A stretch of DNA of 64,000 nt from positions 62,001-126,000 of the forward strand of contig NZ_BAABMF010000003.1 of the NCBI RefSeq assembly GCF_050402865.1. Reading direction: 5' to 3'. The notes below the pieces were generated by a model that did not search any database, was not told the origin of the DNA, and saw nothing but the letters and a program-made list of their open reading frames with translations. The translations under genes and the position numbers were made by a program. Below, piece by piece: positions 52,358 to 61,557 of the stretch (the first letter of the stretch is position 1; each line of letters begins with the position of its first letter). Source of the stretch: Clostridium_AF sediminicola. GTDB taxonomy: Bacteria > Bacillota > Clostridia > Clostridiales > Clostridiaceae.

Positions 52358-53833
52358 ATGAAAGATAGAAAAAGAGTGCTTGAACTAGGATGGAATTTCG
52401 ATAATAGTTATGCTCGCCTCCCTAAACCGTTATTTAGTACTATTAATCTAAATCCTGTATCTTCACCAAAGTTAATCATTCTCAATGACCCTTTAGCATC
52501 ATCTTTAGGTTTAAATGTTCAAGCTTTGAAAAGTAATGATGGCGTAGCAGTATTTAGTGGTAATGAACTTCCTGAAGAATCTTTACCTATCGCTCAAGCT
52601 TATGCAGGACATCAATTCGGATATTTTACTATGCTAGGAGATGGAAGAGCCTTGCTCATTGGTGAACAAATCACTCCTCAAAACAGACGTTTTGATATTC
52701 AACTAAAAGGGTCTGGTAGAACCCCTTATTCACGAAGAGGTGATGGTCGTGCATCACTTGGACCAATGTTACGAGAATATATCATCAGTGAAGCTATGCA
52801 TGGACTTGGTATTCCTACTACCCGGAGTCTAGCAGTAGTGACAACAGGTGAGTCAATAATTCGTGAAACTCTTCTACCTGGTGCAATTCTAACCCGTGTA
52901 GCTGATAGTCATTTACGAGTGGGTACTTTTGAATATGCTTCACATTGGGGCACTATTGACGAACTTCAAGTCCTTGCTGATTACACATTGCAAAGACACT
53001 TTCCTGAAGTTAAAAGTGATGAGGATAAATATCTTCTCTTACTAAAAGAAGTGATTAAACGTCAGGCAAGTCTCATTGCTAAATGGCAGCTGGTTGGTTT
53101 TATTCATGGCGTAATGAATACTGATAACATGACAATTAGTGGAGAAACTATTGATTATGGTCCCTGCGCTTTCATGGATAAATACGATCCCACAACAGTA
53201 TTCAGTTCCATCGATACTCATGGCCGCTATGCATATGGCAATCAACCCCCAATTGGTGCATGGAATCTAGCAAGATTTGCTGAAACCTTATTGCCACTAC
53301 TCCATGATAACCAGGATCAGGCTATGATACTTGCTGAAGATGCAGTATCACATTTTACTGAGTTGTATCGTTGTAATTTTATCAATGGAATGAGAGTAAA
53401 ACTAGGATTATTTAATGAAGAGTCTCAAGATGAGGTCCTTATTGAAGGGCTCCTCAGTATAATGAAAAAATATAATGCTGACTATACTAATACCTTCCGA
53501 GCACTAACTTTTGATAATCTTGAGAATTTTGGTGTATTTGGTACTACGGAATTTAGTAATTGGTACGAAATGTGGCAAGTGCGACTAGGTAGACAACAGG
53601 AATCAAAGGACTCCTGTCTCCAGTTAATGAGAAAAAGTAATCCTGGAGTAATCCCTAGAAATCACAGAGTAGAAGAAGCATTAGAAGCAGCGGTGAAAAA
53701 CGGTGATTATAGCGTGATGGAACGACTTCTAGCTGTTCTTTCTAACCCTTATGCTCATACTCCAGAACAAGCTAAATATACCACACCACCTCCACAGTCA
53801 GATCGTCCTTATCAAACTTTTTGTGGTACTTAA
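52358..53833 (+). CDS. selO: SelO/YdiU family protein adenylyltransferase
   Basis: 491 aa, pseudokinase fold that transfers AMP to Ser/Thr/Tyr of proteins. Conserved blocks: AYAGHQFG, LGDGRALLIGE, KGSGRTPYSRRGDGRASLGP, HGVMNTDNMTI (active-site Asp-Asn) and IDYGPCAFMDKYDP. It ends RPYQTFCGT, where eukaryotic homologues carry selenocysteine; here it is an ordinary Cys. In E. coli SelO acts in redox stress. AGAAGGAGA ribosome site. Single gene, unrelated in strand to its neighbours. Confidence 0.93.
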   Translation: MKDRKRVLELGWNFDNSYARLPKPLFSTINLNPVSSPKLIILNDPLASSLGLNVQALKSNDGVAVFSGNELPEESLPIAQAYAGHQFGYFTMLGDGRALLIGEQITPQNRRFDIQLKGSGRTPYSRRGDGRASLGPMLREYIISEAMHGLGIPTTRSLAVVTTGESIIRETLLPGAILTRVADSHLRVGTFEYASHWGTIDELQVLADYTLQRHFPEVKSDEDKYLLLLKEVIKRQASLIAKWQLVGFIHGVMNTDNMTISGETIDYGPCAFMDKYDPTTVFSSIDTHGRYAYGNQPPIGAWNLARFAETLLPLLHDNQDQAMILAEDAVSHFTELYRCNFINGMRVKLGLFNEESQDEVLIEGLLSIMKKYNADYTNTFRALTFDNLENFGVFGTTEFSNWYEMWQVRLGRQQESKDSCLQLMRKSNPGVIPRNHRVEEALEAAVKNGDYSVMERLLAVLSNPYAHTPEQAKYTTPPPQSDRPYQTFCGT

Positions 53834-53870
53834 TATAAAATTTTTGTAAAGTTTAATTTACGGTCAAATA

Positions 53871-53916
53871 ATAAGATAACTCCAGTTGAATGTATTTTCA
53901 ACCGGAGTTATCTTAT
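53871..53916. terminator. Bidirectional terminator between selO and dpaL
   Basis: 20-bp stem (ATAAGATAACTCCAGTTGAA with its complement, one mismatch) and six-base loop between convergent genes. Confidence 0.78.
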
Positions 53917-53939
53917 ATAAAAAACAAAAACTATTTCTA

Positions 53940-55154
53940 TTATAGAACTGTACTTAACGCACCATTCCATACAATATCTTCGTAAACTCCTGGATCTGTA
54001 TCACCTTCAGTACTGATAACTAAAATTACACTGTTTTCATCAATGCCCATTTTATTCTGTATGTCTTTGTATTCTGCTGATTGACAAATCATTGATAGTA
54101 ATCCAAGTCCTAAGGCTCCTGATTCTCCAGAAATTATTCTTTGATCATTTTCTATAGGGCTTGAAAGAATCCTCATCCCTCTTGCTGTTATTACATCTGA
54201 ACAACTTGCATATCCTTCAACAATAGTTCGTAAATATTCCCATGCAACTATGTTAGCTTCACCAACTGATAATCCTGCCATAACTGTTTTTAGCTCTCCA
54301 GGAACTATGCTGTATTTACCATTAATTACAGAATCATAATAGCAAGCAGCATTTTCAGGTTCTGCTAGACACATATATGGCTTGCTGTTTTTTAAAGCAT
54401 TCGCATAGTATCCCATAATACCAAATGCAAAAGATCCAGCTCCTGCTTGAAGAATAATATGTGTTGGTTGTTTTGTACCATCTTCATTCATTTGCTTTAA
54501 AGTTTCATCTGCGATAATAGTGTAACCTTCAGAAATAAGATTCGTAACCTTTGTATAACCTTCCCACGCTTGATCTTGAACGTGTATCCAGTCATTTTCA
54601 GCGGCTTTTTCAATAACAACGCGTAGGGTTTCGTCATAGTTGCCGTCTGTAACTGTTACATTTGCTCCTAAATTTTCGATAGCTTTCACTCGTGCATCAG
54701 TAGTGTTTTTAGGCATATAAATATTACATTCACAGCCAAGTTTACTTAATATCCATGCAAGCCCTTTACCATGATTCCCGTCAGTAGCAGCAACAAACAC
54801 AAGCTCTTGAATTTTACTATTTAACTTTGGCTCCATCAAATCATCAAAGCTAATTTTTTCAATATCTAAATCAAACTTTTCGCATATCAAGCGTGCCACA
54901 CCGTAGAATACACCAACACCTTTGAAAGCATTTAACCCCATACGTTTTGATTCATCTTTTACATAAATTTTACTAACTCCAAATCGTTTTGCAAGACAAT
55001 TAAGACTCACCAATGGAGTAGGTTTATAATCTTCTTGTGTCTGTACAAATCTTAGAGCTTTTTCAGCATTTTCTTTAGTTAAAAAATCACAAAAATTGTA
55101 ATCCCCTAACTTCACATCTATAAATTTGCAACTATTCGCATTGTTTGTATTCAT
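53940..55154 (-). CDS. dpaL: Diaminopropionate ammonia-lyase
   Basis: 404 aa, fold-type II PLP enzyme (YgeX/DpaL). YVKDESKRMGLNAFKGVGVF carries the PLP lysine; FVAATDGNHGKGLAW and ILQAGAGSFAFGIMGYY bind substrate and PLP phosphate; the end has SGESGALGLGLL and STEGDTDPGVY. It splits 2,3-diaminopropionate (D or L) into pyruvate and two ammonia. GGAGG ribosome site. Last gene of the sigma-54 operon, 24 bp after the M24-like gene; a YgeY-type hydrolase is in the same operon as in E. coli. Confidence 0.92.
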   Translation of the reverse strand: MNTNNANSCKFIDVKLGDYNFCDFLTKENAEKALRFVQTQEDYKPTPLVSLNCLAKRFGVSKIYVKDESKRMGLNAFKGVGVFYGVARLICEKFDLDIEKISFDDLMEPKLNSKIQELVFVAATDGNHGKGLAWILSKLGCECNIYMPKNTTDARVKAIENLGANVTVTDGNYDETLRVVIEKAAENDWIHVQDQAWEGYTKVTNLISEGYTIIADETLKQMNEDGTKQPTHIILQAGAGSFAFGIMGYYANALKNSKPYMCLAEPENAACYYDSVINGKYSIVPGELKTVMAGLSVGEANIVAWEYLRTIVEGYASCSDVITARGMRILSSPIENDQRIISGESGALGLGLLSMICQSAEYKDIQNKMGIDENSVILVISTEGDTDPGVYEDIVWNGALSTVL

Positions 55155-55178
55155 AAGATCCTCCTGTCAATTTATATG

Positions 55179-56441
55179 CTAAATTTTTATGATATCCCAA
55201 GGAGTCTGCCCTGCGATTATAGCTTTATCCTCATAAAATACAAGTGTATCAATTACCCAAAAACCTGTTTCAAAATTAACCGCTGTTCCCGGAACAAATC
55301 TCATATCTTTTTTATCCATATCAGAATCATATACAGTTGTACCGCCACAACAATCGCCAGGCCATAAAATTCCCATATCGTAACCACCAAGCCAGAATTG
55401 CTTACCCCAAATACCTAACTCTTGATAAAATTCTCTTAGCTCACCAGTAAAGTCATTTATCAACATATTAGGTTTCAAAATACTTGTAACTTTTTCTCTA
55501 ATGATTGGGTGGTATTGCTGTGCAATTTTACAGAAATCAAGCATACCATCTTTGTACTTATTATAATCTGGATCACCAATTGTAAAAATACGACTCAAAT
55601 CTGCAGAATATCTTTGATGCGAACCAAAAAGATCAACGATTACAGCATCACCTTTTTCGAGTTTTTCATGGGATGGAAAATTATGTCCTCTAGCAGCTCT
55701 TGAACCACCATGAATAAAGGAAACACCTTCTTTTTCTCCACCTGCACATGCCATTTTATAATTAGCGTAGGCAAATAATTCATTTTCTGTAACTCCTGGC
55801 TTAAGGTATTCTCTTACTGCCTCCATGCCAACATCTATTATATGTGCTGATTTTACAATGTAGTCTAATTCTGCTTTTGATTTAACTTGTCTTACACTAT
55901 CTACAAGGTCTGAAGCATTAAATGTTTCACAGCTAACCTTTGCAAAACTATCTTTTATCATTTTACCGATATGGAAGCCATGTTTTTCTGTTTCTATGCC
56001 GACTTTACTAGTAAGCAAACCGGATTCTTTCAGATTTCCAACGATAGAATCAATAAGTTGACCTCCATGAGGTATAGTACCTGCATTACCGTTAATTCCA
56101 TAAGTAGGTCTACCTGCATGAGTAAAGATTCTTATATCTCTTGAAATAGTATCTTCACGTACATCAGCTTCTTCACCTGCTACATCAAAGAAAATAAAAT
56201 CTTCTTTATCAACATGTATTGCGATACTTGCCGGAACATAGTAATTCCATTGTTTTTTGGAATTTACACGATACCAGCAGAGCTTATATCCCGAAAAATA
56301 ATATAAGCTTTCTGGTGAAGTTAAATAAAGTGTTTCTACTCCATTAGCTCTCATAATTGCTTTTGCCTTTTTCAATCTATTGTCGTATTCTTCGATTGAA
56401 AATGGAACATTTCTTTCTGTTCCGTTAACCATAACTTTCAT
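55179..56441 (-). CDS. M24 family (creatinase/Xaa-Pro peptidase-like) protein with altered metal site
   Basis: 420 aa. N-terminal creatinase-type domain (to about 180; RLKKAKAIMRANGVETLYLTS in parts, YYFSGYKLCWYR). C-terminal pita-bread fold (about 185-415). First two metal aspartates present (VIVDLFG, YSADLSRIF). The usual GHG histidine is replaced (WLGGYDMGI). The first glutamate is there (VNFETGF), but the last (normally RIED) reads VIDTL. So a normal two-metal peptidase site is unlikely; it may be a creatinase-like, metal-free hydrolase or another activity. It lies between the transporter and dpaL genes and so probably acts in the same pathway. AGGAGG ribosome site. Confidence 0.82.
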   Translation of the reverse strand: MKVMVNGTERNVPFSIEEYDNRLKKAKAIMRANGVETLYLTSPESLYYFSGYKLCWYRVNSKKQWNYYVPASIAIHVDKEDFIFFDVAGEEADVREDTISRDIRIFTHAGRPTYGINGNAGTIPHGGQLIDSIVGNLKESGLLTSKVGIETEKHGFHIGKMIKDSFAKVSCETFNASDLVDSVRQVKSKAELDYIVKSAHIIDVGMEAVREYLKPGVTENELFAYANYKMACAGGEKEGVSFIHGGSRAARGHNFPSHEKLEKGDAVIVDLFGSHQRYSADLSRIFTIGDPDYNKYKDGMLDFCKIAQQYHPIIREKVTSILKPNMLINDFTGELREFYQELGIWGKQFWLGGYDMGILWPGDCCGGTTVYDSDMDKKDMRFVPGTAVNFETGFWVIDTLVFYEDKAIIAGQTPWDIIKI

Positions 56442-56484
56442 AATAAGCCTCCTGTATAGTCTATATTAGTTTTAAAATTAAAAT

Positions 56485-56595
56485 TTATTCATCACCATTA
56501 TATTTACTCTTAGTCATTTTCCAAATAATTAAACCCATTACTCCCCAGTTAATTGCCATTATAAGTATCATAGATATAGTACCATTCACTGTCAT
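56485..56595 (-). CDS. MetS-like small subunit of the NSS transporter
   Basis: 36-aa protein: MTVNGTISMILIMAIN, one transmembrane helix (residues 7-26), then a basic end WKMTKSKYNGDE. It directly follows the NSS transporter gene (35 bp) and has GGAGAGG 9 bp before the ATG. Small single-helix proteins at this position are the MetS-type subunits needed by the methionine/alanine NSS transporter MetP in Corynebacterium. Too short for standard ORF cut-offs. Confidence 0.78.
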   Translation of the reverse strand: MTVNGTISMILIMAINWGVMGLIIWKMTKSKYNGDE

Positions 56596-56630
56596 ATTAT
56601 TAATCCTCTCCTTAAGTTTATAATTATACT

Positions 56631-58148
56631 TTACAAAAGATTATCCGGAATATCAGGGTAACCGTTATCCTCAAAATATTTTATCTTGATGCTGTCAGCC
56701 ATTTTATTATTAAACAACTTCAATATAATAAACCACAAACCTAATTGAAATACTACTGTACCAACACTGTAAACACTGAAGGGATTCCACCAACCGCTAG
56801 GGTCTGCCTTAACTGCATCTATAATATACCAAGACATCATTACAAAAACTAATATTGGTGAAGTATATTTTACGCCATAATTAAAATATTTACCGATAGT
56901 GATATCTCTTGTTGGTATATTGAGATATTTTTGACGGAATTTTTCCACGCCAAATTTATATACAATAAAGCATGTAATTAATGATCCAATTAATATTGCT
57001 ATACCACAAACCCAGTCTTGATTTCCTAGGAAGTTAATACTCCATGCAGAAGGTAAGCCTAAAGCTAGTGTAATAACTGTAGCAACTATAACAGATTTTT
57101 TCTTTGACCATCCAAAATCCATTAAAGCTTGAATTGGTCCTATTAACATAGAAATACATGATGACAATGCTGCTGCGTAAAGTGCAAAGAAGAAAAGAGC
57201 AAGTAATACTGCACCACCAGGAATTTTTGAAGCAATTTCAATCATTGATATAAAAGTTAACCCATAGTTTCCTGAAGCACAAATTTCTAAAGCTGCTTCT
57301 GTAGTTGGAACACTAGCAAATAGTGCAGGAAGAACCATACATCCAGCTAAAAGTGCGATACTATTATCACCAAAACCTTGTGCTGTTTGTGTTAATGCAA
57401 CGTCTTGTTTTTTAGGAGAATAGATAGCATATGTAAGTATGAATCCCCACCCAGGACCTACTGACCATGCAGCTTGTGACAAAGCAGCAAGCCATGTTTC
57501 AGATTTTGCATAATAACTTGGATCAATTGAAAACAATCTATTTAATCCTGACATACCGCCAGGAAGCATAATACATTTAATAGCAAGAAATGCTAATATT
57601 ATTACGATTGTAGGGAGAAGGATTTTATTTGCTCTTTCAATACCCTTGCTCACACCTCTGTAAATAACAACTGCAGTTATAATTACGCTAAATGCAAAGA
57701 ATATAACTGTGTATATATTACCATTTGAAACACTTTCAAACATCGCTGCCGAGTCACTTCCAATAAGCTGTCCACTAATTGCCTTAATAAAATAGAATAA
57801 TACCCAACCCATAATTGCACAATAATATGCTGTTATTGCAGTTAGTGAGAAAACAAGCCAACCACCCATCCAAGTAAATTTTTTGCTAACAAAATCTTTA
57901 AATGCTCCAGGTGGAGCGTGTCTTGTAGCTCGTCCCAATACTACTTCTGAAATTGTCGCAGGTAAGCATAAAAGAACTAAAAATAATGTCCATAATAATA
58001 CGAATGCGCCACCTCCGTGAAGTGCTGCCATACGTGGAAAACGCCATACATTTCCAAGCCCAGCACTACCAGCTATCATACTTACGATAAGCCCATAGCG
58101 TGAAGTAAATCCTTTAGGTTTATTAAGTGTTTTTTTTGTGCTCTTCAT
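56631..58148 (-). CDS. Sodium-dependent amino acid transporter (NSS/SNF family)
   Basis: 505 aa, twelve helices with the LeuT-type repeat. The sodium/substrate signature GSAGLGNVWRFPRMAALHGGGAF (in parts) is in helix 1; QAAWSVGPGWGFILTYA in helix 6; the end is typical of MetP-type members. Symports Na+ with an amino acid or similar zwitterion. In this operon the likely cargo is diaminopropionate or a derivative. It pairs with the small MetS-like subunit downstream. Confidence 0.9.
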   Translation of the reverse strand: MKSTKKTLNKPKGFTSRYGLIVSMIAGSAGLGNVWRFPRMAALHGGGAFVLLWTLFLVLLCLPATISEVVLGRATRHAPPGAFKDFVSKKFTWMGGWLVFSLTAITAYYCAIMGWVLFYFIKAISGQLIGSDSAAMFESVSNGNIYTVIFFAFSVIITAVVIYRGVSKGIERANKILLPTIVIILAFLAIKCIMLPGGMSGLNRLFSIDPSYYAKSETWLAALSQAAWSVGPGWGFILTYAIYSPKKQDVALTQTAQGFGDNSIALLAGCMVLPALFASVPTTEAALEICASGNYGLTFISMIEIASKIPGGAVLLALFFFALYAAALSSCISMLIGPIQALMDFGWSKKKSVIVATVITLALGLPSAWSINFLGNQDWVCGIAILIGSLITCFIVYKFGVEKFRQKYLNIPTRDITIGKYFNYGVKYTSPILVFVMMSWYIIDAVKADPSGWWNPFSVYSVGTVVFQLGLWFIILKLFNNKMADSIKIKYFEDNGYPDIPDNLL

Positions 58149-58270
58149 AATAATCTCCTTTTCATGTAAGATTTATTTACAGTATTGCTAATTTAATCGT
58201 TTTCTCAACAATTAAATTAGATTAGAACAATTAATTTAGAACCGTTAAAGTAGCTAATGTCACTTACTTT

Positions 58271-59443
58271 TTAAACCAACCTTTCTATACATCCAGTATA
58301 TATTGCACAAGCTTCTATAATATCATCCACCTTGCAATTTTCATCTCTCATATGACAATATTTAATTTCACCAGGACCTATTCCTATGGTCGGTATTTTT
58401 CTAGCGGTAGATGCAAAACCATTAGTACTGAAATTCCATTTAAAAAATTCAGGTTTTTTACCTGTTTGCTCTAAATATGCCTCTGCCATTGCCTTAGGTA
58501 AAGGATGATTCTCCGCCGTACTCCATGCTTCCATAAAACTATTCATTCTAACATCTTTTCCTGTAAAACTTTTTCCTTTGGCAACATAAACATTCCAATC
58601 AGAATTGAGACCTTCAACAAGCAAATCCATCTCAGTTCCTAGAACATCGTATGTTTCCCCTATAGTTAATCTTCTGTCTAAATAAATAGTACATTCATCT
58701 GGCACAGCATTAAGGGAAACTGAAGAACTTTCTATTTTGCTTAGTGCAACTGAGCCATGCTCTCCACTTTTCTTATATAATTTTCTATTTACTTCTTTTA
58801 CTCTTGAGATTACTTCATTCATTATGTATACTGCATTTTCACCATTTTCCGGAGCACTTCCATGACACGAAACTCCATGTGTATGAACTTCAAAAAGAGC
58901 TCTACCTCTATGACCAATAGCAATTTTATTTTCACTAGGCTCGCAAATCACAACGTAGTCAAGTTTCAAATTAAGTTCATCTATAATGCCACCAAGTGCG
59001 TTACCATCAAAGTCTTCTTCCATAACAGAAGCACTTACATAAATGGTTCTTCCTTTATCAAAACCCAACTTCTTTGCCAAATACCCTGCATACACACTTG
59101 AAGCGATTGCGCTTTTCATATCAACAGTGCCACGACCATAGATTCTCCCGTCAGCAATCTCTCCACCAAAGGGTGGATATGTCCAATTTTCTTCGTCATT
59201 CACTTCTACTGTATCCATATGTGAATCAAACAATATCTTTATTGGACCACTTCCCATTACTCCTACAACATCGCCAAGTTCAGTTTCAATAACTCTGTCA
59301 TATCCAAGCTCAATCATCTTTTTCTTTACACATTCTGCAATTTCTTTTTCTGCTCCTGTAAAGCTTTTAATTCTTATAAGTTGTTGTAAAAAACTAAGCA
59401 TCTCATCTTTGATTTTTAGGCATTCATTTTGTATTTCTGCCAT
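58271..59443 (-). CDS. YgeY-type M20 family amidohydrolase/deacetylase
   Basis: 390 aa. M20 di-zinc hydrolase: LFDSHMDTVEV, GRGTVDMKSAIASS, catalytic pair VMEEDFDG, IGHRGRALFEVHTHG in the dimerisation lid and the last ligand histidine in IKYCHMRDE. The family (YgeY) travels with diaminopropionate ammonia-lyase and is called selenium-metabolism-linked because of the E. coli cluster. The start is MAEIQNECLK with GGGAGGTG upstream. First gene of the operon, behind the sigma-54 promoter. It probably releases the free amino acid from an N-acyl or amide precursor. Confidence 0.87.
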   Translation of the reverse strand: MAEIQNECLKIKDEMLSFLQQLIRIKSFTGAEKEIAECVKKKMIELGYDRVIETELGDVVGVMGSGPIKILFDSHMDTVEVNDEENWTYPPFGGEIADGRIYGRGTVDMKSAIASSVYAGYLAKKLGFDKGRTIYVSASVMEEDFDGNALGGIIDELNLKLDYVVICEPSENKIAIGHRGRALFEVHTHGVSCHGSAPENGENAVYIMNEVISRVKEVNRKLYKKSGEHGSVALSKIESSSVSLNAVPDECTIYLDRRLTIGETYDVLGTEMDLLVEGLNSDWNVYVAKGKSFTGKDVRMNSFMEAWSTAENHPLPKAMAEAYLEQTGKKPEFFKWNFSTNGFASTARKIPTIGIGPGEIKYCHMRDENCKVDDIIEACAIYTGCIERLV

Positions 59444-59483
59444 TATTTTTTTCACCTCCCTATTATTTCTTGATATTTTAATA

Positions 59484-59500
59484 AGCAAAATTTATGCCAA
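59484..59500 (-). promoter_or_regulatory. Sigma-54 promoter of the diaminopropionate operon
   Basis: Minus strand TTGGCATAAATTTTGCT has the invariant GG and GC of the -24/-12 elements with the right 10-bp spacing and a T-rich -12 flank. It is 41 bp before the M20 start and so gives a leader of about 30 nt. Confidence 0.85.
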
Positions 59501-59676
59501 CGTTAACGTTTTCAAAAAAATATATATAATTCTACGTTTTATAAAAAATTTTTAGAATTATATACTATTAACCGATTAATATATAAACTTTTATACCATC
59601 AAATATACCATCAAATAATGAAACTAAGCTTAATATCAACAATATGTAATTATATGGTTATTATTAAAAGAAAACA

Positions 59677-59784
59677 AATTGTCAAAATGATAATTCGTTT
59701 CCCAAAATGACAAATGCCATAATCCCCTTTATTCTTAGTGTCTTTTCCTAGAACATAAACAAATACAATTCTCATTATGACAAT
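59677..59784 (-). promoter_or_regulatory. Three enhancer-like sites for the sigma-54 activator
   Basis: Related sequences of the form TTRTCAT-N2-TGA (minus strand) occur at 59677-59695, 59698-59714 and 59766-59784; the first is an imperfect palindrome AATTATCATTTTGACAATT. They lie 180-290 bp upstream of the sigma-54 promoter, a usual enhancer distance, and the last overlaps the stop of the activator gene. Confidence 0.5.
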
Positions 59785-61514
59785 TTATATTGAGCCATTT
59801 TTCTGTATAAAGTTGAAAGTCCTATTCCAAGTTCTTCTGCAATTTTCTTTTTTGATTCTGTAGAATTTCCATATAAATCTAAAGCTTTTGAAATTTCTCT
59901 TTTTTCCAATTCGTTTAATGGAATAACTCCACTTGTGGTTTTAGGAATGTTTTCAATACTTGCTATATACTTAGGGAGATGTTGAATATTTATCAAAAGT
60001 TCATTCTCTGACATCGCAACCATATACTCAACAACATTTTGAAGTTCTCGAACATTACCTGGCCAGCTATAGCTTTTTAAAATTCCCATAACCGATTCGT
60101 CTATTTCTGGTAACTGCTTATCGAAATTTTTAGAATATTTTTCAAGAAAATATCTGGTTAAAATTTCTATATCTACCCTTCTTCGCCGTAATGGTTCAAT
60201 TTCTATTGGAATTACATTTAAACGATAATATAAATCCTTTCTGAAAGTACCATTTTCAACCATATCCTTTAGGTTTTTGTTCGTTGCTGCAATCACTCTA
60301 ACATCTACAGAAATTTCCGTGTTAGATCCAACTCTCGTAATTTTTTTCTCTTGAAGAACTCTTAGAAGCTTAGCTTGCAAAAACAAGGGCAAATCTCCCA
60401 TTTCATCCAAAAATAGAGTTCCCTTATCAGCATATTCAAATTTACCCATTTGACCTGAAGAATTAGCTCCTGTAAAACTTCCTTTTGCATAACCAAATAA
60501 CTCGCTTTCCATAAGTGCTTCAGGAATTGTTGCACAATTTATAGCAACAAATCTCTTATTTTTTCTATTACTTCTTTCCCATAAAGCTTTTGCAACAACT
60601 TCTTTACCCACTCCGCTTTCACCTACTATCAAAATAGTTGAGGAAACATCGGCTAAACGCTCAATTTTGGACTTAATATCAATTATATTTTTTGATGCTC
60701 CTAAAATTAAATCTCTATTAAGACTAAACATCATTTTTGAAAGGGCATTTATCTTTTGCTTAACCATGGATTTTTCATTAAACATAATTATATGATTAAG
60801 TTCATCAATATTTCTATTAACAAATTCCTCACCAACAAGAGTATATTTTCTATCTTCTACATAACAGGAGTATTCAAAATAGTTCTCTGCTTTAATATCA
60901 TTATTTTCAATCTTGAAACTTTTGGGTAAGCTATCCTTAAGCGAAAGCTGTTCTTTAGCAGAGTTATTTGCATAAACAAGCTTTTTTGATGTATTTAAAA
61001 TCAAAATTCCTTGATCTATACTATCTGTTATTCTGTAAAGGAGCTTATTTATTTCATGAAATCTATCACTTTGAAGCCGTTCCGTAACCTGTAAGCCTAT
61101 AAAATATGCAATATGTTCTATAAAATCAAGATATGCATGAAGGTTTTTGACAATTATATCTCTTTGTTCATTTGTAGTACCAAGTAAACCAATAACTCCA
61201 ATAGCCTCCTTATTTGCAATAATAGGCATTGATATTTCAAAGGTTTCAGGACAGTTATTATATTGTGGACAATTTTTACATATAGGACTTGTACCAGGAT
61301 TTTGAATTACTATTTTTTCTTTATTCAAAATTACTTGAGAATAAACATAGCTATCATTATCCATCTTTTCGCCTACTCTTGAACGAAACAACCCTGTCCC
61401 CGCAACACGTATCATATTTTTTGACATAACCTCAACATCGATACCAAGTATATTTGAAACTACATCTGTATATCTTTGTACTGTGGACTGTATTTTCAAC
61501 AATATATCATCCAT
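59775..61514 (-). CDS. Sigma-54 dependent enhancer-binding activator
   Basis: 579 aa. N-terminal sensor part (1-240) with a cysteine-rich CKNCPQYNNCPE and a PAS-like RITDSIDQGILILNTSKKLVYANN (in parts). Central AAA+ domain (about 265-500) with Walker A GESGVGKEVVAKALW, the GAFTGA loop as GSFTGA, Walker B GTLFLDEMGDL and LRVLQEKKITRVGS. Fis-type HTH at the end (KKKIAEELGIGLSTLYRKM). The cysteines may bind a metal or Fe-S group. It lies just upstream of the sigma-54 promoter and most likely activates that operon in response to the substrate. Confidence 0.9.
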   Translation of the reverse strand: MDDILLKIQSTVQRYTDVVSNILGIDVEVMSKNMIRVAGTGLFRSRVGEKMDNDSYVYSQVILNKEKIVIQNPGTSPICKNCPQYNNCPETFEISMPIIANKEAIGVIGLLGTTNEQRDIIVKNLHAYLDFIEHIAYFIGLQVTERLQSDRFHEINKLLYRITDSIDQGILILNTSKKLVYANNSAKEQLSLKDSLPKSFKIENNDIKAENYFEYSCYVEDRKYTLVGEEFVNRNIDELNHIIMFNEKSMVKQKINALSKMMFSLNRDLILGASKNIIDIKSKIERLADVSSTILIVGESGVGKEVVAKALWERSNRKNKRFVAINCATIPEALMESELFGYAKGSFTGANSSGQMGKFEYADKGTLFLDEMGDLPLFLQAKLLRVLQEKKITRVGSNTEISVDVRVIAATNKNLKDMVENGTFRKDLYYRLNVIPIEIEPLRRRRVDIEILTRYFLEKYSKNFDKQLPEIDESVMGILKSYSWPGNVRELQNVVEYMVAMSENELLINIQHLPKYIASIENIPKTTSGVIPLNELEKREISKALDLYGNSTESKKKIAEELGIGLSTLYRKMAQYKLS

Positions 61515-61557
61515 ATAAACACCCCTACATGATATTATTTTAAAATAAATCTTTTCA

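Noticed and set aside
58149..58270. Second sigma-54 promoter before the NSS transporter gene
   Set aside because: No GG-N10-GC pair in the right form in the 122-bp gap; the gene is probably read from the promoter before the M20 gene.
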